A DNA stretch of 64,000 nucleotides from an uncultured Candidatus Saccharibacteria bacterium (GTDB lineage Bacteria > Patescibacteriota > Saccharimonadia > Saccharimonadales > Saccharimonadaceae). Positions 50,856-63,266 of the stretch are shown piece by piece. The position numbers and the translations under genes are program-made. The stretch lies in contig CAMCBN010000004.1 of the NCBI GenBank assembly GCA_945873065.1, positions 43,835 to 107,834 of the forward strand, written 5' to 3'. The notes beneath the pieces were generated by a model that saw only the letters and a program-made list of their open reading frames with translations, was not told the origin of the DNA and ran no database searches. How positions within the stretch are numbered: the first letter of the stretch is position 1; the number at the start of each line of letters is the position of its first letter.

Positions 50856-51761
50856 CTACTTATTATTTTCGTCGAGCAATCCGATAATCCGCCGGAAATC
50901 GTCATCATCCTTAAAGCGAATAACTATCTGGCCCGACCCACGCGTATTACCGCGAATTTGTACTGGTGCACCCAAACGTTGCTCAAACCGCTGACTAGCT
51001 TCGGTGTATTGTGGCGCCTTGACTGTGGTCGACCGTGGGGTTTTTGTTTTAGCATCAGGCGCTACACCGCGCTTTAGCTCGACTAAGTATTGCTCGATCC
51101 GGCGTGCGCTCCAGTCCTCGCGCAGTATCTTTGGTAGAATATCATCGATCTGCTCGGGCTCGAGGCTAACCAATGGCCGCGCTTGCCCTTCTGTCAATCG
51201 CCCTTCCACTAGAGCCTGGCGAACAGTGTCTGGCAGCCGTAACAAACGTAACGTATTACTCACTGCGCTGACCGACTTACCGCCAACACGCTGGCCGATT
51301 TGCTCCATAGTCAAATTGAACTGATCACGAAGCTTCAGATAAGCAGTAGCTGTCTCGATCGCATTGAGATCTTGTCGCTGAACATTCTCGATCAAAGACA
51401 ACTCTAGCTTGTGCTGGTCAGACAAAGTTCGCACCAATGCTGGTATCTTGTCTAATCCCGCCTTGGTCGCCGCTCGATAACGACGCTCACCTGCCACGAT
51501 AATGTATTTTCCTTTGCTATCAGGGGTAACAACGATCGGCTGTAGTACACCATGCACCCGCACCGACTCGGCTAGCTCATCGAGCCGCGCCTCATCAAAC
51601 GAACGGCGCGGCTGTGTAGGGTCAGGTATGATCTCGCCTAACTTGATCTGACGCAGATCACTGACTTGGTCATCTTGGTCAGCAGTAGGGTCAAACGACT
51701 CATCTAATAACTCAGCTGGTATTAGTGAATCAAACCCACGCCCCAAACCTCGCTTAACCAT
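50856..51761 (-). CDS. parB: Chromosome partitioning protein ParB
   Basis: A 301-aa CTPase/DNA-binding protein that loads at parS. The N-terminus KRGLGRGFDSLIPAEL is standard for chromosomal ParB. The CTP-binding ParB/Srx domain includes IIVAGERRYRAATKAGL, and the helix-turn-helix is around MEQIGQRVGGKSVSAVSNTL. The last 50 residues are the dimerisation domain. It starts directly behind parA with no gap. No parS 16-mer with full consensus was found in the window. Confidence 0.96.
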   Translation of the reverse strand: MVKRGLGRGFDSLIPAELLDESFDPTADQDDQVSDLRQIKLGEIIPDPTQPRRSFDEARLDELAESVRVHGVLQPIVVTPDSKGKYIIVAGERRYRAATKAGLDKIPALVRTLSDQHKLELSLIENVQRQDLNAIETATAYLKLRDQFNLTMEQIGQRVGGKSVSAVSNTLRLLRLPDTVRQALVEGRLTEGQARPLVSLEPEQIDDILPKILREDWSARRIEQYLVELKRGVAPDAKTKTPRSTTVKAPQYTEASQRFEQRLGAPVQIRGNTRGSGQIVIRFKDDDDFRRIIGLLDENNK

Positions 51762-52526
51762 CTACACCCCCACTCGTTCGATAATTTCTTTACTGACCGC
51801 CTTATATGCTCGCGCACCCCGACTGAAACGATCATACGCGCCGATCGGCGCACCATGGCTTGGCGCCTCAGCCAAACGAACATTACGCGGAATCGCATCT
51901 TTGAACACCTTTGCTGGAAAATGTTTAGCAATCTCAGCTAACACTTGGTTTGATAAAGATGTCCGGCCGTCAACCATAGTCGGCAATACCCCTAGCAAGT
52001 CAAGTGTCGGATTCATCCTTTTGCGTACTAGTTTCATCGTCTCGAGCAACTGACCTAACCCCTCCAGCGCATAAAATTCTGCCTGAACTGGCAACAACAC
52101 ATAACGTGCTGCGATCAGGCCATTGATAGTCAATAGACTCAAGCTCGGCGGACTATCAATGATGATATAATCGTATCCCTTTATCTCATCGATCGCAGCC
52201 TTGAGCCGACTAAAACGATGCTCAGCCTGAGCCAGCTCTACCTCGGCATTCGCCAATTGTGGTAGCGCCGGTGCAATGAAAAGGTTTTTGTGTCCAGTCG
52301 ACTGAACTACCTGTGCTAATCGTTTCTCGCCCTTAATCACCTCTGTCATAGTAGGACCGAGCTCTTCTTTGTCGAGACCAATACCACTGGTGGCATTACC
52401 CTGTGGATCGAAATCCACTACTAGTGTCTTCTTGCCAGCCTTAGCCAAGTAATATGCCACATTAATAGCTGTGGTCGTTTTACCAACACCGCCTTTTTGG
52501 TTCGTCACGCAAATTACTGTCGTCAT
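51762..52526 (-). CDS. parA: Chromosome partitioning ATPase ParA (Soj)
   Basis: A 254-aa deviant Walker ATPase. Walker A' NQKGGVGKTTTAINVAYYLA, the A'' region VVDFDPQGNATSGIG and YDYIIIDSPPSLSLLT are all intact. Normal chromosomal length, no N-terminal DNA-binding extension. A TGCTATAAT promoter element lies 29 nt upstream of the ATG. Together with parB it segregates the origin region. Confidence 0.97.
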   Translation of the reverse strand: MTTVICVTNQKGGVGKTTTAINVAYYLAKAGKKTLVVDFDPQGNATSGIGLDKEELGPTMTEVIKGEKRLAQVVQSTGHKNLFIAPALPQLANAEVELAQAEHRFSRLKAAIDEIKGYDYIIIDSPPSLSLLTINGLIAARYVLLPVQAEFYALEGLGQLLETMKLVRKRMNPTLDLLGVLPTMVDGRTSLSNQVLAEIAKHFPAKVFKDAIPRNVRLAEAPSHGAPIGAYDRFSRGARAYKAVSKEIIERVGV

Positions 52527-52555
52527 CGTTTGTTTATTCCCATTTCTCTATCTCC

Positions 52556-52564
52556 ATTATAGCA
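52556..52564 (-). promoter_or_regulatory. Extended -10 of parAB
   Basis: TGCTATAAT on the minus strand. It leaves a leader of about 23 nt, so parA is not leaderless. Confidence 0.6.
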
Positions 52565-52604
52565 TAACCCACTTGATAATACGGCCTAACGGAGTTTGAC
52601 CCTA

Positions 52605-52633
52605 TACAAAAGCCGCTCATGTTTTGAGCGGCT
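52605..52633 (-). terminator. Rho-independent terminator after rplU
   Basis: AGCCGCTCA / TGAGCGGCT, a 9-bp stem with a 5-nt loop, followed on the minus strand by TTTTGT, 33 nt past rplU. Confidence 0.8.
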
Positions 52634-52666
52634 ACTTATGCAAAATGCAGACCTTGTCGCGATTTG

Positions 52667-52972
52667 CTATTTGATCGAATCGATCACGATCTTGCTGTAC
52701 TGCTGGCGATGACCATTTTCTTTGTGGACACGCTTCTTGGCCTTATAACGAATGACACGAATCTTGTCACCCTTAACTAGCGGCTCCACCACTGTAGCCT
52801 TGACCTTTACGCCAGCAACATGTGGCGTACCAACCGTAGTGGTATCACCATCGATGGTCAGGAGTGCATCGGCTTCGAGCGCTTTGGTACCTTCCGGGAG
52901 GCGGTCCACCAGGAGGGTCTCTTTTGCGGCGACAAGATACTGCTTGCCACCGAGCTGAATGACTGCTTTCAT
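52667..52972 (-). CDS. rplU: 50S ribosomal protein bL21
   Basis: A 101-aa protein of standard length: MKAVIQLGGKQYLVAAKETL at the start and the C-terminal IRVIRYKAKKRVHKENGHRQ with QYSKI. rpmA (bL27), its usual partner, does not follow; a terminator does. It has a full sigma70 promoter with TTGACA and an extended -10, and AAAGGAA as ribosome binding site. Confidence 0.97.
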   Translation of the reverse strand: MKAVIQLGGKQYLVAAKETLLVDRLPEGTKALEADALLTIDGDTTTVGTPHVAGVKVKATVVEPLVKGDKIRVIRYKAKKRVHKENGHRQQYSKIVIDSIK

Positions 52973-53002
52973 CTGATTCCTTTACTTAAATACTTCTAGC
53001 TG

Positions 53003-53031
53003 ATTGTAGCAGAGTTGACAAGTAATGTCAA
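53003..53031 (-). promoter_or_regulatory. Strong promoter of rplU
   Basis: TTGACA (53026-53031), a 17-nt spacer, and TACAAT (53003-53008) preceded by TGC. One of the most consensus-like promoters in the window. Confidence 0.75.
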
Positions 53032-53033
53032 AA

Positions 53034-53501
53034 TCACTCCACTAGTGCGCGCACCGTTGCCACGAGCTCCTCCTCGCTGTTCCATACACGGCTATCGTGC
53101 ACAAGTGTCGGGTCGGCAATATAGCTTTTTCCTATCGCGCTACGATGTTGCGCCACTACGACACGCTTCCCTAGCGCTAATGCCGCGCCGATTTCCATCA
53201 ACATACCCTCGCTACGACGCGGCGATGTCTGGATGACCAGTACAATTTGACACCATGGTATCATTGCAAGTCCTCGATGCATGTACTGGCCTGGAGCTGT
53301 GTAAGATTTTGTCGCATCATCAAACGTAACGCAATACACCCGTAGACCATCCGCCGTGAGAATATCGCACACTTTACGCAACCGAGCCAGTACAGCCGAC
53401 TCGTCTTCTCCTGTGTACGCATACGACAGAAAAATCATAGGTTGACGCTGCGACGCTTGAGCACCATATATGTTTGTCGATAAATGTTTTTTCATCCCCA
53501 T
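53034..53501 (-). CDS. Nucleoside 2-deoxyribosyltransferase-like protein
   Basis: A 155-aa soluble protein with a flavodoxin-like alpha/beta pattern. The first strand is PMIFLSYAYTGEDESAVLAR; a later strand reads CQIVLVIQTSPRRSEG, followed by MLMEIGAALALGKRVVVAQH. The Glu in the S-x-G-x-x-x-E-I/L-G-x-A motif is the catalytic Glu position of deoxyribosyltransferases and their TIR/SLOG-like relatives. It could cleave nucleosides or a signalling nucleotide. The start was moved two codons: TACAAT ends 7 nt before ATG 53501. The end lies 3 nt before the rplU promoter. Confidence 0.6.
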   Translation of the reverse strand: MGMKKHLSTNIYGAQASQRQPMIFLSYAYTGEDESAVLARLRKVCDILTADGLRVYCVTFDDATKSYTAPGQYMHRGLAMIPWCQIVLVIQTSPRRSEGMLMEIGAALALGKRVVVAQHRSAIGKSYIADPTLVHDSRVWNSEEELVATVRALVE

Positions 53502-53626
53502 AGACACGATTGTACGCTGCAGATACTATTGATGACAATACGACCACTGTTAATACATTAGACACAAGACGGGCACCTTGTACGATTTTTGCCCACTATA
53601 CCATTTCATGATACACTGGGTTGTAT

Positions 53627-54415
53627 ATGAGTAAACGGACTACCGTTATTATCGCCGCCGTGACTCTTATCTCCGCAAGCGTTGGTACTGTATATGGTTT
53701 GCGCTGGTTAGCTAATTCTCGCGCATTCGCTAATCAGAGTACTCTATCCTCATCGACGATCTCCCCTACTAACACAGCGTCATCACACCACACACAAACA
53801 GCGAAATTTACTATCACTACAAAGCATTCCAACAAAAACGACCTAACATTCGTCGCCAAGCCACTCATACCGACGACCACGCCAACGGCACCAGACAAAC
53901 CCACTCAGCCAATGAAATCGGCTCCAGCACGAAAAAATCCTACTGCCCCAGCTACGACTACCCAACCACCACAGGCCGCCAAGGCCGCCAAAGCCACCAC
54001 ACCAAAGGTATCGACCAAACCGCAGCCTAGCCCAGAAGACTCGTTGCTCGACCGTATGTTCACTACTGTCAATAAAGAGCGTCATGCTCGTGGCCTCAGC
54101 AATGTAGAACGCGTCGCTCAGATCAACAGCAGTAGCACCAACCAATCATCCTACAATGCTTCAATCGACAAACTAAGTCACGATGGTGGTCTCGACCGTC
54201 TTAATAAGACGTATTACCCCAACTGTGGTGTCAGTGGCGAGATCATCGAACTAGTACCGGTGAGCTACAACGAACAGCAAAATATTAATGTCTGGATCGA
54301 CTCACCACCGCACAATAAAATCATGTTTTCGAAAAATTATAGCAAAGCTGGCATCGGCTTGACGAAAAACAAAAAGAATGACATGTATTACATCGTTATG
54401 CAGTTTTGCAGCTAA
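53627..54415 (+). CDS. Secreted CAP-domain protein
   Basis: A 262-aa protein. A signal anchor (residues 6-24) is followed by a Thr/Pro/Lys-rich linker (about 30-135) and a CAP (SCP/PR1) domain: FTTVNKERHARGLSNV, KLSHDGG, SGEIIELV and VWIDSPPHNKIMFSKNYSK. Of the CAP metal-site residues, the first His and the acidic residue appear kept, the second His sits in SPPHN. The function of bacterial CAP proteins is often unknown, sometimes lytic or lipid-binding. TGATACACT ends 9 nt before the ATG. Confidence 0.85.
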   Translation: MSKRTTVIIAAVTLISASVGTVYGLRWLANSRAFANQSTLSSSTISPTNTASSHHTQTAKFTITTKHSNKNDLTFVAKPLIPTTTPTAPDKPTQPMKSAPARKNPTAPATTTQPPQAAKAAKATTPKVSTKPQPSPEDSLLDRMFTTVNKERHARGLSNVERVAQINSSSTNQSSYNASIDKLSHDGGLDRLNKTYYPNCGVSGEIIELVPVSYNEQQNINVWIDSPPHNKIMFSKNYSKAGIGLTKNKKNDMYYIVMQFCS

Positions 54416-54506
54416 TAATCATACCGATTTTCAAAACTGCCTACCCACTGTTACATTACAGAATCGCGGGGACGATAACCAAGTGGCTTGTATATAGAAT
54501 TTTTGC

Positions 54507-54956
54507 TTATAATTGTTTTTTGAAGACACAAGTATCGTAAATAGTAGCTCCCTTATGTAAATAAAACCGATGCGCAGCCTGGCGTTGTGAATTGGAGGTA
54601 AAGGTTAGCTGAGTCGCACCATGTTCTCTACCCCAGTCGAGCATCGCTTGCCAGAGCTTTGAGCCGACACCCTTACCTTGAACACTCGGATCTGTCACGA
54701 AATCATCCAAATAAATTTTTCGACCCGATACTGGTCCGACGAGCAGCGACAATGTAGCCATACCAACGATTGTATCTTGGTAGCGAGCGAGCAACAAAAC
54801 TTGATGATCGGCAGCCAAGACCTGTTCTACGACAGGCCGCACTTCCGCCGGTGTCTGCGCTAACCTTCCATCAGTTAATGTCAGACCGAGTTTTATGATA
54901 GCCTCTATGTCTGTATCGTTGATATTCTTGGCTTGCTCAATAGTTACGTCCTTCAT
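54507..54956 (-). CDS. GNAT-family N-acetyltransferase
   Basis: A 149-aa acyltransferase. The acetyl-CoA binding motif A is FVTDPSVQGKGVGSKLWQAM (QxxGxG), followed by HRFYLHKGATIYD, a typical motif B. The substrate is unknown. The ORF track adds six codons that overlap a TATACT -10; the ATG 6 nt after it (MKDVTIEQ) is the likely leaderless start. It is divergent from pta over 91 nt. Confidence 0.88.
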   Translation of the reverse strand: MKDVTIEQAKNINDTDIEAIIKLGLTLTDGRLAQTPAEVRPVVEQVLAADHQVLLLARYQDTIVGMATLSLLVGPVSGRKIYLDDFVTDPSVQGKGVGSKLWQAMLDWGREHGATQLTFTSNSQRQAAHRFYLHKGATIYDTCVFKKQL

Positions 54957-55047
54957 AGCCAAAGTATACGTCAATCATCACCACCGCGCCAGAGGTTTCG
55001 TTTCACACACGACAGACTACATCACAAAATTCGGTTATACTACATAC

Positions 55048-56019
55048 ATGAATACGTTTATCAAAAATCTTGCACGAAATCTTCGCACCACCCCACCACA
55101 CATCATCTATCCAGAAGGTGAGAACCCCATCATATTAACAGCTATTCGGCAGCTTATAGACACGGGATCTATCCGAGCGACTTTACTTGCTCCCGATCGC
55201 ACAATTGTCGAGATGGTAGCGCAACGCCATCAGATATCTCTAGATGGCATAACGATCGTACCTATCGACCCTACTGCTGCTACGACGATCGACTCATCGC
55301 GCCCACTTGTTCCTCGGCTGGCACATGCAGCGACACTTCTGCGTGACGATAAAGTCGACGCCATGGTCGCTGGCATTGATCATCCGACAGCAGATGTACT
55401 GCGCGTCGCCCTCAAAGGTGTTGGCCTCGCACCAAAAGTAAACTATGCCTCAAGCTTCTTCATCATTGATACACCAACTTTCAATGGTGGCGAAAATGGG
55501 CTTCTTCTCTTCGCCGATTGCGGCATGAACATCGCGCCAACTGCCGATCAATTAGCCGACATCGCTATCGCCTCCGCTCAGAGTGCCGCAAATCTCGGAT
55601 GGCAGCCACGTGTCGCCCTACTATCCTACTCAACAAGAAGAAGTGCTGGTGGTGATGGGGTAGCTTTAGTACAACACACGAGAGAAATTATTTCAAACCG
55701 AGATTCGTCTCTTTGTGTCGATGGCGAATTGCAAGTCGATGCAGCGATCAACCCCACTATCGCCCACAAAAAAGTTAGCAATAGTGCTGTTGCAGGCCGC
55801 GCCAATGTACTCATATTTCCCGACCTCGCCTCTGGCAATATCGCCTACAAACTCGCCGAACAGCTCGCTGGCGCCTACGCCTACGGACCAATTCTGCAAG
55901 GCTTCGCTAAACCGATCAGCGACCTATCGCGTGGCTCGAGTGTTGAAGATGTAGTCGGTACTAGCTTACTACTAGCTAAAATTTCACAATCCTCAATGAT
56001 AAATATCCCTCTTGAATAA
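55048..56019 (+). CDS. pta: Phosphate acetyltransferase
   Basis: A 323-aa enzyme interconverting acetyl-CoA and acetyl phosphate (PTA_PTB family). Characteristic are PHIIYPEGENPIILTAIRQL at the start and the C-terminal AGRANVLIFPDLASGNIAYK with LQGFAKPISDLSRG. The ORF track starts 51 codons earlier, over the GNAT promoter; TATACT lies 6 nt before the ATG of MNTFIKN. ackA is not adjacent. With an acetate kinase it would give ATP from acetyl-CoA, as in fermentative CPR bacteria. Confidence 0.92.
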   Translation: MNTFIKNLARNLRTTPPHIIYPEGENPIILTAIRQLIDTGSIRATLLAPDRTIVEMVAQRHQISLDGITIVPIDPTAATTIDSSRPLVPRLAHAATLLRDDKVDAMVAGIDHPTADVLRVALKGVGLAPKVNYASSFFIIDTPTFNGGENGLLLFADCGMNIAPTADQLADIAIASAQSAANLGWQPRVALLSYSTRRSAGGDGVALVQHTREIISNRDSSLCVDGELQVDAAINPTIAHKKVSNSAVAGRANVLIFPDLASGNIAYKLAEQLAGAYAYGPILQGFAKPISDLSRGSSVEDVVGTSLLLAKISQSSMINIPLE

Positions 56020-56333
56020 TATTTGCATCCATTATTCATACTATCAGTTCATTTAATTTATTTTATAATTGTCAATCTTTTCTATTAGTTTTATATCTAC
56101 GTCATAAGATACCCTGTTGCACGATAATTTATTTAAAAATTACATGCCTATTGCTTGCATAATACAACTATACTATTGATACTTCGGCCAAATATCCTGC
56201 AAAATTTAATACCTGCCTATATTTAAGGCCTATAAAGACATAATGAGCCGATTATTTTACTTTTGAATATACATCCACACCATTCATTTACGGCTGCTCT
56301 TTACGGCTAGAGATTTTTCAGTTAACCTTGTCG
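56020..56333. other. AT-rich intergenic region, no gene seen
   Basis: 314 nt between the convergent pta and ligA genes. Very AT-rich with scattered ATT and TAT runs, no ORF with coding character, no clear hairpin with U tract, no tRNA. Confidence 0.6.
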
Positions 56334-59652
<3,319 letters not shown>

Positions 59653-59661
59653 AGTTGCCCC

Positions 59662-60558
59662 TTATAGTGTGCTTAAATCTTGCCTTAGGCGCTTGATGCG
59701 ATCCTCAAGTGGTGGATGCGTACTAAATAACCGACTAAAGAACCCTGGCCTGAGTGGGTTTACCATAAACATATTAGCACTCGAGCTCACTTGCTTTTGC
59801 ATCGGCTGAGTATAATGCTGAAGCTTCTCTAGCGCATGCGCCAACCCCTCTGGGTCACGTGTCGTCATAGCGCCTGTAGCATCAGCCAAATATTCTCGCT
59901 GCCGGCTAATAGCCATCTGCATCATCGCCGCTACTATCGGTGCCAATACCACTGCCACGATACCCAGTATTAGCAAGACTGGGTTGGTATCGCGATTATC
60001 ACCCTCATCACGGAACCATAACATCCGCAACGCTACGTCTGAGACCAAACCAATAGCGCTGACTAATCCAAAAGTAATCATACTGACACGGATATCGTAA
60101 TTTTGTACGTGTCCCATCTCGTGCGCTAATACAGCCGTCAATTCACGCTTATCCATGATATCGAGTAACCCCGTAGTCACACCTACGATAGCATGCTTTG
60201 GATCACGGCCAGTAGCGAAAGCGTTTGGTGCTGGGTCATCAATAATGTATACTTGCGGCATCGGCAGACCTACCGTGATAGCTACGTTCTCAACAGCCCG
60301 CCAAAGTTCTGGTGCATCTGCCTTGCTGATCTGTACTGCCCCAGTCATGCTCATCGCCAGTTTTGATGCCAGAAAATATTGAAACAATGCATACAAAAGA
60401 GCGCCGATAAATGTACCCCAAAAGATCGTAAAATGACCACCGCCTACCTTTGTCCCTACCATATATTGTGCTGCCAGACCGATTGCCGCCACCATCGCGA
60501 CAAATACCAACATCAAAATCACAGTATTTCGTTTGTTCCGTGCAATTGCCTTATACAT
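59662..60558 (-). CDS. htpX: Membrane zinc metalloprotease HtpX
   Basis: A 298-aa M48 protease for membrane protein quality control. Two N-terminal helices (about 12-55), the zinc motif HEMGH (VLAHEMGHVQNYD, near residue 140) and the third-ligand segment REYLADATGAMTTRDPEGLA are present. The ORF track adds 19 codons; TGGTATAAT ends 6 nt before the ATG of MYKAIARN, which I take as a leaderless start. It follows lemA, a frequent partner, but a terminator separates them. Confidence 0.95.
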   Translation of the reverse strand: MYKAIARNKRNTVILMLVFVAMVAAIGLAAQYMVGTKVGGGHFTIFWGTFIGALLYALFQYFLASKLAMSMTGAVQISKADAPELWRAVENVAITVGLPMPQVYIIDDPAPNAFATGRDPKHAIVGVTTGLLDIMDKRELTAVLAHEMGHVQNYDIRVSMITFGLVSAIGLVSDVALRMLWFRDEGDNRDTNPVLLILGIVAVVLAPIVAAMMQMAISRQREYLADATGAMTTRDPEGLAHALEKLQHYTQPMQKQVSSSANMFMVNPLRPGFFSRLFSTHPPLEDRIKRLRQDLSTL

Positions 60559-60564
60559 ACCATT

Positions 60565-60573
60565 ATTATACCA
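60565..60573 (-). promoter_or_regulatory. Extended -10, leaderless start of htpX
   Basis: TGGTATAAT on the minus strand, 6 nt before ATG 60558. Confidence 0.65.
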
Positions 60574-60617
60574 AATTACCTCAGATATACATATTACTAA
60601 CCCTAGACTAGACAAAT

Positions 60618-60660
60618 CTATAAAAATACCGATACTTCTACGGTATCGGTATTTTTATAG
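60618..60660. terminator. Strong terminator between lemA and htpX
   Basis: CTATAAAAATACCGATAC pairs with its exact complement over a 7-nt loop, an 18-bp stem with T-rich ends on both strands. It lies 12 nt past lemA and so separates lemA from htpX transcription. Confidence 0.85.
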
Positions 60661-60672
60661 ATGTTTTATTAC

Positions 60673-61242
60673 TTAAAACTGTACATCGACCGGGTTTTCG
60701 ATGCTAGCACGATCCTCCACTTCAAAGAATTCACGCGCCTTGAAGCCGAGCATACCAGCTACGATATTTGATGGGAACATCGCGATCCGTGTGTTCAAAT
60801 CTCGGACACCACCGTTGTAAAAGCGACGAGATGCTTGAATTTTGTCTTCGGTGTCGACCAGCTCTTGCTGTAGTTGCAAGAAGTTTTGGTTCGCTTTCAA
60901 ATCTGGATAGGCCTCAGCGACAGCAAACAGACTTTTCAGGGCGCCTTCAAGCATGTTTTCAGCCTTCGCAGTGTCAGCGACCCCCTTAGCATCCATGATA
61001 GCGCTCCGAGCCTCGGTAACCTTCTCGAATACTTCCTTTTCGTGAGTCGCATAACCCTTGACGGAATTGACTAAATTCGGGATCAAATCTGTACGACGCT
61101 TCAATTGTACTGTGATATCACTCCACGCTTCATCAACGCGAATCTTCAGCTTGACCAGGCTGTTATAAGTTGCCCACATAAACAACGCGAATAACACCAG
61201 CAAGCCGACGACGACCAGCAAGATGATAACAGTTGTTGACAT
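60673..61242 (-). CDS. lemA: LemA family protein
   Basis: A 189-aa protein. One N-terminal membrane helix (residues 4-24) and then a four-helix bundle with YNSLVKLKIRVDEAWSDITV, KRRTDLIPNLVNSVKGYATH and FPSNIVAGMLGFKAREFFEV, all strongly conserved in LemA. Its function is unclear, but it travels with HtpX in many genomes. ATG with AAGGAGAAG upstream. Confidence 0.96.
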   Translation of the reverse strand: MSTTVIILLVVVGLLVLFALFMWATYNSLVKLKIRVDEAWSDITVQLKRRTDLIPNLVNSVKGYATHEKEVFEKVTEARSAIMDAKGVADTAKAENMLEGALKSLFAVAEAYPDLKANQNFLQLQQELVDTEDKIQASRRFYNGGVRDLNTRIAMFPSNIVAGMLGFKAREFFEVEDRASIENPVDVQF

Positions 61243-61362
61243 AATCTATTCTTCTCCTTCTTGGTTGGTTTATATGCCTATTATATCAAATTCCAGTGGT
61301 TTCGCTAGAACTACCAGAGCTAAAACCTCATTTAGTGAGGTTATTCCTGCGTTTACATCATA

Positions 61363-61436
61363 TGGAGGCACGTACGAGAGTCGAACTCGTCTAAAAGGTT
61401 TTGCAGACCTCTGCGTAACCGCTCCGCCAACGCGCC
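61363..61436 (-). tRNA. tRNA-Cys (anticodon GCA)
   Basis: A full cloverleaf on the minus strand: acceptor GGCGCGT/ACGTGCC with one G-U, anticodon stem GAGGT/ACCTT around loop CTGCAAA (anticodon GCA), T arm ACGAG/CTCGT with TTCGACT, discriminator T (typical of tRNA-Cys) and encoded CCA. Confidence 0.95.
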
Positions 61437-61625
61437 ATATCTGTATTATAGCAGAAAATCCTACACAGACCATATTCACTGTTTCGCTGTAAATTTAGGT
61501 GAAGTAATCTTATTGTTTATGCTTATTTCATTTTTTTGGCATATCGTACAACGCATATGGTAATATTAAGTAAGCGCTGCATCGCATCTAAATCATGAAC
61601 TGCGCTGCAGAAAGTGGAGTGAATC

Positions 61626-63224
61626 ATGTCTGCATTTACCGATATCCAACTTAATATCACCGTAAATCGAGCCTCTCGATACATTGATGTGGTGAAAACC
61701 CCAGATCATAGCCCATCGACTGCCTTGTCGCCGTCTCTATTACCGTACATCGTGCTCGGTATGCTTGGCATTATTTTACTCATAGTGATAATTTGGTCTA
61801 TAGCAAACCAACGGCATAGCCACCGTAAACGTATTCGCTTCATGATGATGGGAGGATTACTCTGTCTCGGCAGTGCGAGCTGGAGTACAACCATCTCAGC
61901 CCAGCCAATGCTCGACATAACTTCGCACACCCCAATGCTATCTTTTGTCATTAATACCCACTCCCAACGCGATAAATCAGATACCGCAAAACAGGATTTC
62001 TCGCTAAAAACACGCAGCAATAGCCCCTACCGCGTCGAAGCTACCATCGTTCACAACAATATGCCAAGTAGCGGCATGGATATATCGCTCTTTAACGGTA
62101 ACAAAGAAGCAGACGAATCACAGCCTCGTGCCATCAAGGCTGGGCCACAAACCCAATTCACACAGCAAACACAGACAGCACATCCGACCACACTCAAAGG
62201 AGCACTGGGTGTTACTGCGAATAATACTGTACCGCCTGGCATGTACCGAGTCGTCGTTCGCTTCACGATCATCGCTCTACCCCCAAAAACCTCGACACAC
62301 CATAAGCCACGTATAGTCGACCAACGCTTATTACAGCAAGCCATGCGTAATACACAGGCTGGGCACGATGTAAATTTCAGTGATGGTACACCATTTGACT
62401 TCGCTGGATACAGTGCTAATTCCCGCCGATTGTTCGAGAAGGGCGGCAGTATCGCCCTAGGCTCTGCTCTCAATATCGCCTCAATCGACCACAATTCGTA
62501 CTTTTACAAGAATTGTAGCTGGGCCTATCACGGCAAGCCTGGCGCTTGCCAATATCCCGACGAGAACGCTTATTACGATTTGTATAATATTTGGGGGGTT
62601 CTCTTCTCTGAGAAAAATAATACCGATCCAAATGCGCTCGCAAATATCAAAAACTTCCGAATGTATGTACTATATCGAGGTGAACAAACCTGGCGGCAAG
62701 TCGACTTTCCGATCAGCCCTGTTCGCCCTATAAGTTGGGCTGGCGTCTATGCCAACGACATCCTAACACCGCTGTATGTTCAAGGGGACGCCAAATCCAA
62801 CGGTGTTATTAAAGTCATACAAAACGGTTCGTATTCAACGATTGCTCTACCAAAATCTGGGACCTACAAAGATGGTAAATGGCACGACGCCAAGCAGCTT
62901 GTGACTCATTTTGGTTCGCCTCGCATGAATCCGCCTGCTAATATCAACCTTAGTCGAGTAGAGGGTGTCTACATGCAGGTAGATATGCGCCTCGACCCTA
63001 GCACGCAAAACGCCAAAGTCGGTGTGCAAGTCGGCATCGATGTCAAGCACTCGTGGTTCAACAAAGCTAAATACATCAACGGACTAGGTTCGACTCGTAT
63101 CGTCACTGTTACGCCACAGTGGAAGACGATTAACTGGGTCAATTACGCTGGCGGCCAGGGTGCCAATGAAGGCGGCGTAACTATCAGCAAAGATCGCATC
63201 CTCTCGACTACATTGCCACAATAA
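61626..63224 (+). CDS. Large membrane-anchored surface protein of unknown function
   Basis: A 532-aa protein. The first 40 residues are polar, a membrane helix follows (about 41-62), then a short basic loop (RHSHRKRIR) and a second hydrophobic stretch (about 72-95, ending SAQP), after which some 430 residues are extracellular. The outer part has beta-rich segments and a long C-terminal portion with many Tyr, Trp, Asn and Gly (FAGYSANSRRLFEKGGSIAL; KTINWVNYAGGQGANEGGV), suggestive of an adhesion or glycan-binding fold. No family recognised. ATG with GGAGTGAA upstream. Confidence 0.75.
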   Translation: MSAFTDIQLNITVNRASRYIDVVKTPDHSPSTALSPSLLPYIVLGMLGIILLIVIIWSIANQRHSHRKRIRFMMMGGLLCLGSASWSTTISAQPMLDITSHTPMLSFVINTHSQRDKSDTAKQDFSLKTRSNSPYRVEATIVHNNMPSSGMDISLFNGNKEADESQPRAIKAGPQTQFTQQTQTAHPTTLKGALGVTANNTVPPGMYRVVVRFTIIALPPKTSTHHKPRIVDQRLLQQAMRNTQAGHDVNFSDGTPFDFAGYSANSRRLFEKGGSIALGSALNIASIDHNSYFYKNCSWAYHGKPGACQYPDENAYYDLYNIWGVLFSEKNNTDPNALANIKNFRMYVLYRGEQTWRQVDFPISPVRPISWAGVYANDILTPLYVQGDAKSNGVIKVIQNGSYSTIALPKSGTYKDGKWHDAKQLVTHFGSPRMNPPANINLSRVEGVYMQVDMRLDPSTQNAKVGVQVGIDVKHSWFNKAKYINGLGSTRIVTVTPQWKTINWVNYAGGQGANEGGVTISKDRILSTTLPQ

Positions 63225-63266
63225 AATAACTTGTGGTATAATTTCGCTTTAATAGGAGTTACCATC

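Noticed and set aside
54895-55047. 51-codon N-terminal extension of pta in the ORF track
   Set aside because: It runs over the GNAT start and both promoters, has no family match, and the family-like start follows a TATACT.
61270-61479. Minus-strand 69-aa ORF with RRVRLSYVPP
   Set aside because: It is a reading of the tRNA-Cys gene on the same strand; the cloverleaf takes precedence.
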